This document shows positions 38,928 through 47,457 of a stretch of DNA of 64,000 bases, piece by piece (the first letter of the stretch is position 1; the number at the start of each line of letters is the position of its first letter). Both the position numbers and the translations under genes were made by a program. Location of the stretch: positions 8,427,501 to 8,491,500 of the forward strand of contig CP107926.1 of NCBI GenBank assembly GCA_036015235.1. The letters run 5' to 3'. The stretch is from Streptomyces sp. NBC_00433 (lineage in GTDB: Bacteria; Actinomycetota; Actinomycetes; Streptomycetales; Streptomycetaceae). A model generated the notes under the pieces. The model did not search any database and was not told the DNA's origin. It saw only the letters and a list, made by a program, of their open reading frames with translations.

Positions 38928-39617
38928 GTGCCCAGCATGCTGCCCGACTCCTGGCAGAGCGTCCTCGGCGAGGAGTTGGACAAGCCGTATTACCAGCAGC
39001 TCACCGAGTTCGTGGAGGCCGAACGCAAGGAGCACCGGATCTTCCCGCCCCGCGACGAGGTCTTCGCGGCGCTGGAGGCCACGCCCTTCGACCGGGTCAA
39101 GGTGCTGATCCTCGGTCAGGACCCCTACCACGGCGACGGTCAGGGCCACGGGCTGTGCTTCTCCGTCCGCCCCGGCGTGAAGACCCCGCCCTCGCTGCGC
39201 AACATCTTCAAGGAGATGCGCGACGAGCTGGGCCACCCGGTGCCGGACAACGGCTATCTGCTGCCCTGGGCGGAGCAGGGCGTGCTGCTGCTCAACGCGG
39301 TGCTGACCGTGCGCGAGGCGGAGGCCAACTCGCACAAGGGCAAGGGCTGGGAGAAATTCACCGACGCGGTGATCAAGGCGGTCTCCGGGCGCACCGACCC
39401 CGCGGTCTTCGTGCTGTGGGGCAATTACGCCAAGAAGAAGCTGCCGCTGATCGACACCGCCCGGCACACCGTCATCCAGGGCGCGCACCCCTCACCGCTG
39501 TCGGCGAAGCTCTTCCTCGGCAGCCGCCCCTTCACCCAGATCGACGCCGCGGTCCGGGCGCAGGGGCACGAGCCCATCGACTGGCGCATCCCCGATCTCG
39601 GGGTGCGCGCCGGTTAG
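38928..39617 (+). CDS. ung: Uracil-DNA glycosylase, family 1
   Basis: 229 residues. The catalytic aspartate D65 is in GQDPYHG, with FSVRPGVKTPPSLRNIFKE, LLLNAVLTVRE and HPSPLSAKLFLGSRPF matching family-1 motifs; the last normally reads GFFGS, so KLFLGS is a mild variant. The enzyme removes uracil from DNA. GTG 38928 follows CGGAGG, seven bases away. Confidence 0.95.
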   Translation: MPSMLPDSWQSVLGEELDKPYYQQLTEFVEAERKEHRIFPPRDEVFAALEATPFDRVKVLILGQDPYHGDGQGHGLCFSVRPGVKTPPSLRNIFKEMRDELGHPVPDNGYLLPWAEQGVLLLNAVLTVREAEANSHKGKGWEKFTDAVIKAVSGRTDPAVFVLWGNYAKKKLPLIDTARHTVIQGAHPSPLSAKLFLGSRPFTQIDAAVRAQGHEPIDWRIPDLGVRAG

Positions 39618-39650
39618 CGTCATCGGATGCGAGGACATCAGGAGGCGCCG

Positions 39651-40133
39651 ATGGGGGACCCGGCGGCCGCGGACGACGCCATGACGGGCAGGATCGGGCA
39701 GGTGGTGATGCTGCTGCACGCCGGGGACCGGGAAGAGGCGCGCAACCGCTTCACGGCGCTGTGGGCGGAGCTGGGCGAGCAGGGGGACGCCCTGCACCGC
39801 TGCACCGTCGCCCACTACCTGGCCGACAGCCAGGACGACCCCGAGGACGAGCTGGCCTGGGACCTGCGGGCGCTGCGCGCCGCCGACGCGGTGGCCGCCG
39901 AGCGCTCCCGCGACGACCGCAGGACCGGCCAGGTGCGCGGCTTCTACCCCTCGCTGCACCTGAACCTGGCCGCGGCCTACGCCCGGGTCGGCGAGGACCG
40001 GCTGGCCCGCAGCCACCTCGGCCTGGCCCGCAAGGCCTGCGGCGCTCTGGCCGAGGACGCGTACGGCGACGGGGTGCGGGCCGCGGTGGGCCGGCTGGAG
40101 CTGCGGCTGACCGGTTCGGGTCAGTTGCCGTAG
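39651..40133 (+). CDS. TPR-like helical hypothetical protein
   Basis: 160 residues, almost all helical with repeats resembling tetratricopeptides (LLHAGDREEARNRFTALWAE, LNLAAAYARVGEDRLARSHL). No enzyme motif. ATG 39651 follows AGGAGG; an in-frame ATG 39627 lies six bases after TAGCGT and would be leaderless. The 3' end overlaps the next minus-strand gene by 13 bases. Function unknown. Confidence 0.68.
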   Translation: MGDPAAADDAMTGRIGQVVMLLHAGDREEARNRFTALWAELGEQGDALHRCTVAHYLADSQDDPEDELAWDLRALRAADAVAAERSRDDRRTGQVRGFYPSLHLNLAAAYARVGEDRLARSHLGLARKACGALAEDAYGDGVRAAVGRLELRLTGSGQLP

Positions 40134-40537
40134 GCCCGCGCGCAGATGGTGGCCGCCGGGCTGCCCGCCACCCAGCCGCCGTACGTTCGGCCCAGCATGC
40201 ACGGCCCGCCCGAGGCCGGCAGCCGCGGCGCCCTTGTCCGCGGCGGCTTCGCCCGGTGCCGTACGGCCGGCGCGTGCCGTCGCCGGGGTGCCCGCGGGGC
40301 ACCGGCCGACGCGCCCGGTGAAGGGGCGGCCGCGACGGCGGGGGCCTCGGCCTCCGGCTCCACGGCCGCCAGCAGCGGCCGCGCGGGCGGCGGGGTCAGC
40401 TCCACGAGATCGGGCGCCCGGCGGCTCGACGCCGGGACAGGAGGGGCGGGAAGGGCGGGCGAGGGAGCGGAGACCGTGGTGCATCCGGCCACGGCACAGA
40501 CCGCCGCCAGGACCACCGCAGCAGGTAGCAGGCGCAC
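40121..40537 (-). CDS. Putative lipoprotein, Pro/Ala-rich
   Basis: About 138 residues: a signal peptide with lipobox VAGC (MRLLPAAVVLAAVCAVAGC), a long disordered Pro/Ala/Arg middle, and a short C-terminal part with two cysteines (GGPCMLGRTYGGW and AATICARAYG) that may form a disulfide. Start choice is weak: GTG 40537 gives a clean signal peptide, GTG 40546 and ATG 40606 are possible. No known family. Confidence 0.55.
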   Translation of the reverse strand: MRLLPAAVVLAAVCAVAGCTTVSAPSPALPAPPVPASSRRAPDLVELTPPPARPLLAAVEPEAEAPAVAAAPSPGASAGAPRAPRRRHAPAVRHRAKPPRTRAPRLPASGGPCMLGRTYGGWVAGSPAATICARAYGN

Positions 40538-40738
40538 CTCGCCCACACTGCCCGCCCCGGGCGGCGCCCGACAGTCCCCGCAGGAGTGAAAGACCCGCCG
40601 CCGCATACCCGCCGCTCACCCGGACGAGTGAGCGGCGGCCCCGCCGCCCCGGCCGGAAGGACGCCGGAATCCGGCCCGTATGCTGCGGTGACACCGCTCC
40701 CACCAGGGGGAAGTGCGGAATCGGCACAAGGAGCACGC

Positions 40739-41659
40739 ATGGCATCGGGCAGCGCCCCCCTGAAGATCGGCGTCATCGGACTCGGTGACATCGCGCAGAA
40801 GGCGTATCTGCCGGTGCTGACCGCCCAGCCGGGCCTGGAGATCCACCTCCAGACCCGCACCCCCGCGACGCTGGACCTGGTCGGCGACGCCTACCGGCTG
40901 CCGCACCGGCACACCACCCTCGACGACCTGCTCGCCCAGGGCCTGGACGCCGCCTTCGTGCACGCGCCCACCGAGCACCACGTCGACATCGCGGGACGTG
41001 TCGTGGCGGCGGGCGTGCCGGTCTACGTCGACAAGCCGCTGGCCCGCGACGCCGAGGGCGCCCGCCGCCTCGTCACGCTCGCGCAGGAGCACGGGGTGCC
41101 GCTGATGGCCGGCTTCAACCGCCGCTACGCACCCGGCTATCTCCAGTGCCTGGACCACCCGCGGGACCTGATCTTCCTGCAGAAGAACCGGATCGGCCTG
41201 GCCGACGACCCCCGCGAGGTCGTCTTCGACGACTTCATCCACGTCGTGGACACCCTGCGCTTCCTGGCCCCCGGACCCGTCGAACAGGTCAGGGTCTCGG
41301 CGAAGGTCGCCGGCGGCCTGCTGCACCACGTCGTGCTGCACCTGTCGGGCGACGGCTTCACCGCGATCGGCTCGATGAACCGGATGAGCGGCTCGGTCGA
41401 GGAGAGCCTCGACATCAGCGGCCGCGACACCCGGCGCCAGGTGCTCAACCTCGCCGAGGTCGTCGACCACAAGGGCCAGCCGACGGTGCGCCGCCGCGGC
41501 GACTGGGTGCCGGTCGCCCGGCAGCGCGGCATCGAGCAGATCACCCTGGCCTTCCTCGACGCGGTCCGCGCCGGAACCCCGCTCGACGGGAGCGACGCGC
41601 TGGCCACCCACGAGCTGTGCGAACGGATCGTCACCGAGGTACGGGAACAGGCCGCCTGA
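40739..41659 (+). CDS. Gfo/Idh/MocA family oxidoreductase
   Basis: 306 residues: an N-terminal Rossmann fold (IGVIGLGDIAQKAYLPVL), the EKP-like motif VDKPLARDAEGARR with the catalytic lysine, and a C-terminal alpha/beta substrate domain. It uses NAD(P) on sugars or inositols, substrate unknown. AGGAG precedes ATG 40739. It is convergent with lnt and overlaps it by 29 bases. Confidence 0.88.
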   Translation: MASGSAPLKIGVIGLGDIAQKAYLPVLTAQPGLEIHLQTRTPATLDLVGDAYRLPHRHTTLDDLLAQGLDAAFVHAPTEHHVDIAGRVVAAGVPVYVDKPLARDAEGARRLVTLAQEHGVPLMAGFNRRYAPGYLQCLDHPRDLIFLQKNRIGLADDPREVVFDDFIHVVDTLRFLAPGPVEQVRVSAKVAGGLLHHVVLHLSGDGFTAIGSMNRMSGSVEESLDISGRDTRRQVLNLAEVVDHKGQPTVRRRGDWVPVARQRGIEQITLAFLDAVRAGTPLDGSDALATHELCERIVTEVREQAA

Positions 41660-43154
41660 CCACGCGCGTCAGCTCGTAGGCCGCAGCCGTCAGGACCAGC
41701 AGCAGCGCCAGGTGCGGCACCCAGTCGCCGAACCGCACGTAGAGGCTGCGGCCGGACGCCAGCGGCACCTCGTAGACCGCCGACGTGCTGCTGCCGGTGC
41801 CGATCGTGCGGCCGACCCGGTCGCCGTCGGCGTCGTAGACCGCGCTGATCCCGGTCAGTGTGGCGTGCACCATCGGCCGCCAGCTCTCGGCGGCCCGCAG
41901 CGCGGCGAGCGAGGCGTGCTGCGCGGGCGCCCAGCTGTGCTGGAAGGACGACGTGGAGGACTGGGCGACCAGCAGTTGGGCGCCGTCGCCGGCCAGATGG
42001 CGGCTCATGTCGGGGAAGGCCGTCTCGAAGCACACCAGCGGCCCGAACCGCAGCCGCCCGGCGTCCATCACCACCTGCCGGGTGCCAGGCTGCCGGTCCT
42101 CGCCCGCGGCCTTGCCCACCGACGTGGCCCAGCCGAGCACCGACCGCAGCGGGATGTACTCGCCGAAGGGCACCAGCCGCATCTTGTCGTAGGAGGGACC
42201 GGTCACCCCGGCCGGGCCGATCAGCACCGTCGTCTTGGAGATGCCGCTGCCGTCGGCCCGCGCGGCGTCCACATTGACCAGCAGGTCCGCCCCGACCTGC
42301 CGGGACAGCGCGGCCAGCCGGCGGGCCACGTCGGGCCGTGCGGTCAGGTCGACGCCGATGCTGCTCTCGCCCCACACCACCAGGTCCGGGTGGCTGCCGG
42401 CCAGCCGCGCGGTCAGCCGCGCCTCCCGGTCCAGGCGCGCGTTCCCGGTGGCGACCACCCCCGGCTGGACCACCGCGATCCTGGCGCTGCCCGCCTCCTG
42501 CGGGCGCGGTGTCCACAGCCAGACCGCGCCGGTCAGCACCACGGCGGCCAGCAGCGCCCCCGCGGCCTGCCTGCGCACTTCGGGGACGGCGGCCAGCGCG
42601 ACCACGACGGTGTTCACCAGTACGACCAGCATGCTGGCCAGCCAGACCCCGCCGATCGACACCAGCCGCAGCGCCGGCGCCACCTGCCACTGGCTGGCCC
42701 CCAGCAGCCCCCACGGACCGCCGAGATACTGCCAGGACCGCGCCAGCTCCACCATCAGCCACCCGCACGGGAGCAGCACCAGCGCGGGTCCGACCCGCGG
42801 CGGTCCCTCCGCGCCCGCGCCGAGCAGCCGGCGCACCAGCCAGCCCCAGGGCGCCCACAGGGCGCCGAGCAGCAGCGCGAGCACCACGATGAAGACGTTG
42901 AGGCTCGGGATGAGCCAGTGGTGCACCGCCAGCATGAAGCCGGCGCCGCCGAGCCACCCGTCGAGCAGGGCCCGGCGCGGGCTGCCGGCCGTGCGCGCCA
43001 GCAGCATCCACGGCACCAGGGCCACATAGGCCAGCCACCACAGTGACGGCGCGGGGAAGGCCAGTGCGGGCAGTGCCCCGGCGAGCGCCGCGGCGGCGCC
43101 GCGGGCCCAGGGCGACGCGAGCCGCGACCGCCTTTCCCCTGACGTCACCGTCAT
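41631..43154 (-). CDS. lnt: Apolipoprotein N-acyltransferase
   Basis: 507 residues: about six N-terminal membrane helices, then a nitrilase-type catalytic domain. The triad is visible as E263 (VVWGESSIG), K324 (YDKMRLVPFGEYIP) and C375 (LVCFETAFPD), with a further C-terminal helix. It adds a third acyl chain to lipoproteins at the outer membrane face. Actinomycetes often have two such genes. ATG 43154 has GGGAG upstream and gives the normal length. Confidence 0.93.
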   Translation of the reverse strand: MTVTSGERRSRLASPWARGAAAALAGALPALAFPAPSLWWLAYVALVPWMLLARTAGSPRRALLDGWLGGAGFMLAVHHWLIPSLNVFIVVLALLLGALWAPWGWLVRRLLGAGAEGPPRVGPALVLLPCGWLMVELARSWQYLGGPWGLLGASQWQVAPALRLVSIGGVWLASMLVVLVNTVVVALAAVPEVRRQAAGALLAAVVLTGAVWLWTPRPQEAGSARIAVVQPGVVATGNARLDREARLTARLAGSHPDLVVWGESSIGVDLTARPDVARRLAALSRQVGADLLVNVDAARADGSGISKTTVLIGPAGVTGPSYDKMRLVPFGEYIPLRSVLGWATSVGKAAGEDRQPGTRQVVMDAGRLRFGPLVCFETAFPDMSRHLAGDGAQLLVAQSSTSSFQHSWAPAQHASLAALRAAESWRPMVHATLTGISAVYDADGDRVGRTIGTGSSTSAVYEVPLASGRSLYVRFGDWVPHLALLLVLTAAAYELTRVVRRPVPVPR

Positions 43155-43350
43155 ACGCGCTCCCTCACCCGTCGGCGCACACCCGCCCGTACCGCCTACG
43201 GGGATGTGGAGCGACCAGTGTGCGCGGTCCCGCGCGCCCCGGGCAGTCGGCGACATGCGGAGCGCCCGGCGTGTCGGGCGCCGATCCGGCGGCGGCCCAC
43301 GGCCCGTCAGACGGCGCGCTGCGCCCCGGGCCCACCGCCGGGCGTGCGGC

Positions 43351-43947
43351 TCAGGGCTGCCGGTTCCAGGAAGTCAGCACATGGCGGCCGTGCTCGGAGC
43401 CGAGCCTGCTGACCGTACCGGTGGCCAGTTGGAAGAGGGCGCCGTCGGCGGGCGGCAGGCCCAGCCGGCGGGCCGTCAGCACCCGCAGCAGGTGGGCGTG
43501 CGCGACCAGCACCACGTCGCCGCCGTCGCCGTTGGTGAAGGCCGCCTCGGCCCGTGCGAGGACCCGGTCGGCGCGCTCGCCGATCTGCTGCGGAGTCTCA
43601 CCGGGATGGCCCTCGGGCCCCGGGACCACACCGTCGGTCCACAGGTCCCAGCCGGGCCGCTCGCGCCGGATGTCCCGGGTGGTCACACCCTCGTAGCCGC
43701 CGTAGTCCCATTCGTGCAGCCCCGGGTCGACCTTGGTGTGGTCGAGTCCGGCGAGCTTGGCGGTGTCGCGGGCGCGCCGCATCGGGCTTGTCAGGACGCA
43801 GGAGATGTGCCGGGAGGCGAGCAGCGGGGCCAGCGAGCGGGCCTGCGCCTCGCCGTGCTCGGTGAGCAGGAGGTCGGTGTAGCTGGTGTGCCGCCCCGTC
43901 ATGCTCCACTCGGTTTCACCGTGCCTGATCAGCACCAGTTCACCCAT
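43351..43947 (-). CDS. Histidine phosphatase superfamily protein
   Basis: 198 residues with the catalytic LVLIRHGETEWS at the N-terminus, SPMRRARDTA and the second histidine in LVAHAHLLRVL. The family includes phosphoglycerate mutases and broad phosphatases; the exact substrate is unknown. ATG has AGGAGG, and TATGAT (43986-43991, minus strand) is a probable -10 about 30 bases further up. Confidence 0.9.
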   Translation of the reverse strand: MGELVLIRHGETEWSMTGRHTSYTDLLLTEHGEAQARSLAPLLASRHISCVLTSPMRRARDTAKLAGLDHTKVDPGLHEWDYGGYEGVTTRDIRRERPGWDLWTDGVVPGPEGHPGETPQQIGERADRVLARAEAAFTNGDGGDVVLVAHAHLLRVLTARRLGLPPADGALFQLATGTVSRLGSEHGRHVLTSWNRQP

Positions 43948-44251
43948 CGCGCACCTCCTGCGACGCCGCTCGGCGCCCCGGAGTGATCATACGTCGCAGG
44001 CGTACCCGACGGCCGGGGCCGCACCGTCCCGCCGGGTGCCCGACCGGTGCACGCCACCGGCGATTCACCCCTGCCGCGCCCGGCATGACACGCGCGCGGC
44101 GGGAAAGACTCCTGGTCATCCGGCGTCGTTACGATGACCGCGCGTCCCCCGGTTGCGGCATCAGCGTGACATCGGTGTGATCGAAGGGGCGTGGTCCGCC
44201 CGTGCCCCGCCAGGTCCGCCCCGCCGTCCGCCGACAGCAACAGGAGCTGCC
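43948..44251. other. Divergent promoter region
   Basis: 304 bases between the phosphatase and the flavoprotein gene. TATGAT on the minus strand (43986-43991) and TACGAT on the plus strand (44130-44135) are candidate -10 hexamers; no good -35 accompanies either. No coding region is supported. Confidence 0.45.
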
Positions 44252-45688
44252 ATGAACGACGCCCCCCGCACCTACGACGTGATCGTCATCGGTGCAGGCC
44301 CCGTCGGTGAGAACCTGGCGGACCGCGCCAGGGCCGCCGGGCTGAGCACGGTGGTCGTGGAGAGCGAACTCGTCGGCGGCGAGTGCTCGTACTGGGCGTG
44401 CATGCCGAGCAAGGCCCTGCTGCGCCCGGCCCTGGCCCACGCGGACGCCCGCCGGCTGCCCGGCCTGAGCCGCGCCGCGCAGGGGCCGCTCGACACCCCC
44501 GCGGTGCTGGCCAGGCGCGACGACTTCACCTCGCACTGGAAGGACGACGGGCAGGTGGGCTGGCTGCGGTCCGTCGACGTGGATCTCGTCCGCGGCCACG
44601 GCAGGCTGACCGGTGAGCGCCAGGTGGCCGTCACCACCCCCGAGGGCGACACCGTACGGCTCGCCGCCCGGCACGCGGTGGCGGTGTGCACGGGGACGAC
44701 CGCGGCGCTGCCGCCCATGCCGGGCATCGCCGACGTCAACCCGTGGATCAGCAGGGACGCCACCAGCGCCGAGAAGGCCCCGCGGCGGCTCGCGGTGGTC
44801 GGCGGCGGCGTCGTCGCGGTCGAGATGGCCACCGCCTGGCAGGCGCTCGGCTCCGAGGTCACGCTGCTGGTGCGGGGCGGCTCGCTGCTGGAGAAGATGG
44901 AGGCCTTCGCCGGCGAGATGGTCGCCGACGCGCTGCGGGAGGCCGGGGTCGACCTGCGGTTCGGGGCCAACGTGGCGTCGGTGGAGCGGGACGGCGCCCA
45001 CGGCGAGGTCAGGATCGGCCTGGAGGGCGGCGCCCAGGTCGGTTGCGACGAGGTCCTCTTCGCCATCGGACGCGCCCCGCACACCGGCGACATCGGCCTG
45101 GAGACCGTCGGACTCAAGCCCGGCGGCTGGCTGCCGGTCGACGACACCTGCCGGGTCACCGGCGTCGAGGGCGGCTGGCTGTACGCGGCGGGCGACGTCA
45201 ACCACCGGGCGCTGCTCACGCACCAGGGCAAATACCAGGGCAGGATCGCCGGCGCGGTGATCGGCGCCCGCGCCAAGGGCGAGCCGGTGGACGACGCGCC
45301 CTGGGGCGCCCATGTCGCGACGGCCGACCACGCCGCGGTGCCGCAGGTGGTCTTCACCGACCCCGAGGTCGCCTCGGTCGGCCTGTCGGCCGCCGAGGCG
45401 GAGCAGGCGGGCCGGCGCACCAAGGTCGTGGACTACGACCTCGGCCAGGTGGCCGGCGCGAGCCTCTACGGCGACGACTACCGGGGCCGGGCCAGGATGG
45501 TCGTGGACCTGGACCGCGACATCCTGCTGGGCGTCACCTTCGTCGGCCCCGGCGTCGGCGAGCTGCTGCACTCGGCGACGGTGGCCGTCGTGGGCGAGGT
45601 GCCGGTGGACCGGCTGTGGCACGCCGTCCCGTCCTACCCGACCGTCAGCGAGATCTGGCTGCGCCTGCTGGAGACCTATCGCGGCTGA
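44252..45688 (+). CDS. FAD-dependent pyridine nucleotide-disulfide oxidoreductase
   Basis: 478 residues: IVIGAGPVGENLADRAR FAD loop, redox-active cysteine pair in GGECSYWACMPSK (CxxxxC retained, unlike the usual CxxxxGC), NAD loop VVGGGVVAVEMATA, and a C-terminal interface domain ending HAVPSYPTVSEIW. It resembles dihydrolipoyl dehydrogenase and mercuric reductase but lacks the HAHPTLSE end of the former. It is a probable disulfide reductase of unknown partner. ATG has AGGAG. Confidence 0.87.
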   Translation: MNDAPRTYDVIVIGAGPVGENLADRARAAGLSTVVVESELVGGECSYWACMPSKALLRPALAHADARRLPGLSRAAQGPLDTPAVLARRDDFTSHWKDDGQVGWLRSVDVDLVRGHGRLTGERQVAVTTPEGDTVRLAARHAVAVCTGTTAALPPMPGIADVNPWISRDATSAEKAPRRLAVVGGGVVAVEMATAWQALGSEVTLLVRGGSLLEKMEAFAGEMVADALREAGVDLRFGANVASVERDGAHGEVRIGLEGGAQVGCDEVLFAIGRAPHTGDIGLETVGLKPGGWLPVDDTCRVTGVEGGWLYAAGDVNHRALLTHQGKYQGRIAGAVIGARAKGEPVDDAPWGAHVATADHAAVPQVVFTDPEVASVGLSAAEAEQAGRRTKVVDYDLGQVAGASLYGDDYRGRARMVVDLDRDILLGVTFVGPGVGELLHSATVAVVGEVPVDRLWHAVPSYPTVSEIWLRLLETYRG

Positions 45689-45707
45689 CCCGGGCGCCCC
45701 GGGTCAG
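45685..45707. terminator. Palindrome containing both stop codons
   Basis: ctgacccggg and cccgggtcag form a 10-bp perfect stem. The stop codon of the plus gene (45686-45688) lies in one arm and the stop of the minus gene (45704-45706) in the other, so the convergent genes share one short terminator. Confidence 0.6.
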
Positions 45708-46420
45708 GCCGCGGTGCTCGTGGCGAGCTGCGGGTAGAGGGCGGTCGGGTCGGCCGCAAGACCCGCCTTGACCTGCTTGCTGAGGTCGTCGGCGAGCACC
45801 TCGTGCAGCCCGTCGCGTACGCCGTCGAGCGCCGTGCGCGCCACGTCCGCGGGGTCCAGCTTCGGGGCGGTGACGCCGGCGGCCATGTCGGTGTCCATGT
45901 AGCCGACGTGCAGCGCGGTGACCTGGGTGCCCTGCTCGGCGAGCGCCACCCGCAGCGCGTTGGTCATCGACCACTCGGCCGACTTCGCGGCGGAGTAGGC
46001 GGCGCTGTCGGGCAGCGTGACCCAGGACAGCACCGACAGCACGTTGAGGACCGCGCCGCCGCCGTTGCGCGCCAGGGCGGGCGCGAAGACCCGGCTGACG
46101 TCCAGGGTGCCCAGCACATGGGTCTCGAACTCCGTGCGGTAGGCGCTCAGCTCGCCGTCCAGGATGGAAGCCCCGGTGGAGGTGCCCGCGTTGTTGACCA
46201 GCAGGGTGACGTCCTGCGCCTGCTCGGCCGCGGCGCGCACCGAGGCGGGGTCGGTGATGTCGAGGGCGATCGGCACGGCTCCGGGGACCCGCACCGCGTC
46301 GGGGTTGCGCGCGGCGGCGTAGACCTTGGCCGCACCGGCGTCGAGCAGGGCCTTCACGAACTGCTCGCCGAGGCCGCGGTTGGCGCCGGTGACGAGTGCG
46401 ACTGCTCCGTTGATCTGCAT
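45704..46420 (-). CDS. SDR family oxidoreductase
   Basis: 238 residues: GAVALVTGANRGLG cofactor loop, VNNAGTSTGAS, and the catalytic YSAAK followed by SAEWSMTNALRVAL. It is divergent from a TetR regulator with twin operators in between, so likely induced by a small molecule. AAGGACA precedes ATG 46420. Confidence 0.88.
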   Translation of the reverse strand: MQINGAVALVTGANRGLGEQFVKALLDAGAAKVYAAARNPDAVRVPGAVPIALDITDPASVRAAAEQAQDVTLLVNNAGTSTGASILDGELSAYRTEFETHVLGTLDVSRVFAPALARNGGGAVLNVLSVLSWVTLPDSAAYSAAKSAEWSMTNALRVALAEQGTQVTALHVGYMDTDMAAGVTAPKLDPADVARTALDGVRDGLHEVLADDLSKQVKAGLAADPTALYPQLATSTAA

Positions 46421-46453
46421 GGGGGTGTCCTTAGGCAAGAGGAGGCCGACCGG

Positions 46454-46495
46454 CGGAAACCGATCGGTCTCCAGTACCGTAAACCGATCTGTTTC
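46454..46495. promoter_or_regulatory. Twin TetR operators between SDR and TetR genes
   Basis: ggaaaccgatcggtctcc (46454-46471) and gtaaaccgatctgtttcc (46478-46495) are related near-palindromes centred 24 bases apart. The second covers the -35 position of the TetR promoter whose -10, TAGTCT (46515-46520), lies six bases before the ATG. A dimer on each would repress both genes. Confidence 0.7.
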
Positions 46496-46526
46496 CAATG
46501 TCGAGCCGACGCGGTAGTCTCGACGC

Positions 46527-47135
46527 ATGGACACCGAGCAGCAGCCGCCGACCGCCGCGGGGCACGCCCCCGCCGCGAAGGCGTCCACGCGGGACCGCCT
46601 GCTGGACACCGCGTCCGCGCTCTTCTACCGGCAGGGCGTCAACACCGGCATCGACACGCTGTGCAAGGCCGCGGGTGTCTCGAAGCGCTCGATGTACCAG
46701 CTCTTCGAGGGCAAGGACGACATGCTGGCCGCCGCGCTCGAAAGGTCCGCGGCCGGCTACCAGGCGCTGGTGCTGCCGCCGCCGGACGGTCCCGGCGCCC
46801 CCCGTGCCCGGCTGCTGCACGTCTTCGGGCAGCTGGAGAAGGCCGCGCTCTCGCCCGACTACCGCGGCTGCCCCTTCCTGGCCACCCAGGTCGAGCTGAA
46901 GGACCCCGCCCACCCCGCCAGCGTGGTCGCCGCCCGCGGCAAGCAGGTGCTCACCGACTTCTTCCGGGAGCAGGCCGCCCGTGGCGGTGCCGCCGACCCG
47001 GGCCTGCTGGCCCGCCAGCTGACACTGGTCTTCGACGGGGCGAGCGCCAGGGCCGGTATCGGCGCGGACAGCCTGGGTGGCCTCGCGGTCACGACGGCCG
47101 CCGCCCTGATCGACGCGGCGGGCGTCGAGGGGTGA
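46527..47135 (+). CDS. TetR-family transcriptional regulator
   Basis: 202 residues: DNA-binding helices at about residues 20-65 (TRDRLLDTASALFYRQGVNT, CKAAGVSKRSMYQLFEGKDD), then a helical ligand domain with one cysteine-containing segment (DYRGCPFLATQ) typical of the TetR_C_36-like subgroup. The leaderless start and twin operators point to autorepression and control of the divergent SDR gene. Confidence 0.9.
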   Translation: MDTEQQPPTAAGHAPAAKASTRDRLLDTASALFYRQGVNTGIDTLCKAAGVSKRSMYQLFEGKDDMLAAALERSAAGYQALVLPPPDGPGAPRARLLHVFGQLEKAALSPDYRGCPFLATQVELKDPAHPASVVAARGKQVLTDFFREQAARGGAADPGLLARQLTLVFDGASARAGIGADSLGGLAVTTAAALIDAAGVEG

Positions 47136-47232
47136 ACGGCCCCGGGGCAGGGGATCGGTGGGAAAGCACCCATTTGGGACCGATGAGAGTCGTCCACAGG
47201 GTGGTCACGTCGTCCAGCATTCGGGCAGGTGT

Positions 47233-47262
47233 TTGACCGGGCTCGTCCGCGCCGGTTACGTT
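47233..47262 (+). promoter_or_regulatory. Promoter of leader peptide/ROK transcript
   Basis: TTGACC (47233-47238), 18 bases, TACGTT (47257-47262), then seven bases to ATG 47270. The spacing predicts an mRNA starting on the leader-peptide start codon. Confidence 0.65.
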
Positions 47263-47269
47263 GCGCGGC

Positions 47270-47350
47270 ATGCAGCGCACCACACACCTGACGACGCGGG
47301 GTCATGTCGACCTCAAGCGTGTGTGCTCCGCCGCGTGTCACCAGGTCTGA
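47270..47350 (+). CDS. Leaderless cysteine-type leader peptide (uORF) upstream of ROK gene
   Basis: 26 residues: starts MQRTTHL, core TRGHVDLKRVCSAAC, ends HQV. The pattern (S/T)RxHVDLxRVxSAxC is that of a family of short Streptomyces peptides annotated as putative leader peptides, which I recall lie before sulfur-related genes. Two cysteines are near the C-terminus, as expected for a ribosome-stalling sensor of cysteinyl-tRNA. The -10 hexamer is seven bases upstream, so the peptide is translated from the first base of the message. The stop is 107 bases before the ROK start. Function is inferred from pattern and place. Confidence 0.78.
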   Translation: MQRTTHLTTRGHVDLKRVCSAACHQV

Positions 47351-47457
47351 CAGCACAGCTCCGCGAGGAGCGCCAACGGGCGTGCCCGCCCCGCCGGTTC
47401 ACCACCGGCGCGGCCGCACGGGTCCGCCCGCCGCCGTCGACCACCTGGAAGGCCACC

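Larger units (their letters stand above)
47136..47457. other. Leader region of ROK gene
   Basis: 322 bases holding a promoter (47233-47262), the leader peptide gene (47270-47350), a small hairpin CGCCGGT/ACCGGCG (47392-47410) and the GGAAGG ribosome site of the ROK gene. The 97 bases before the promoter show nothing specific. Confidence 0.7.
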
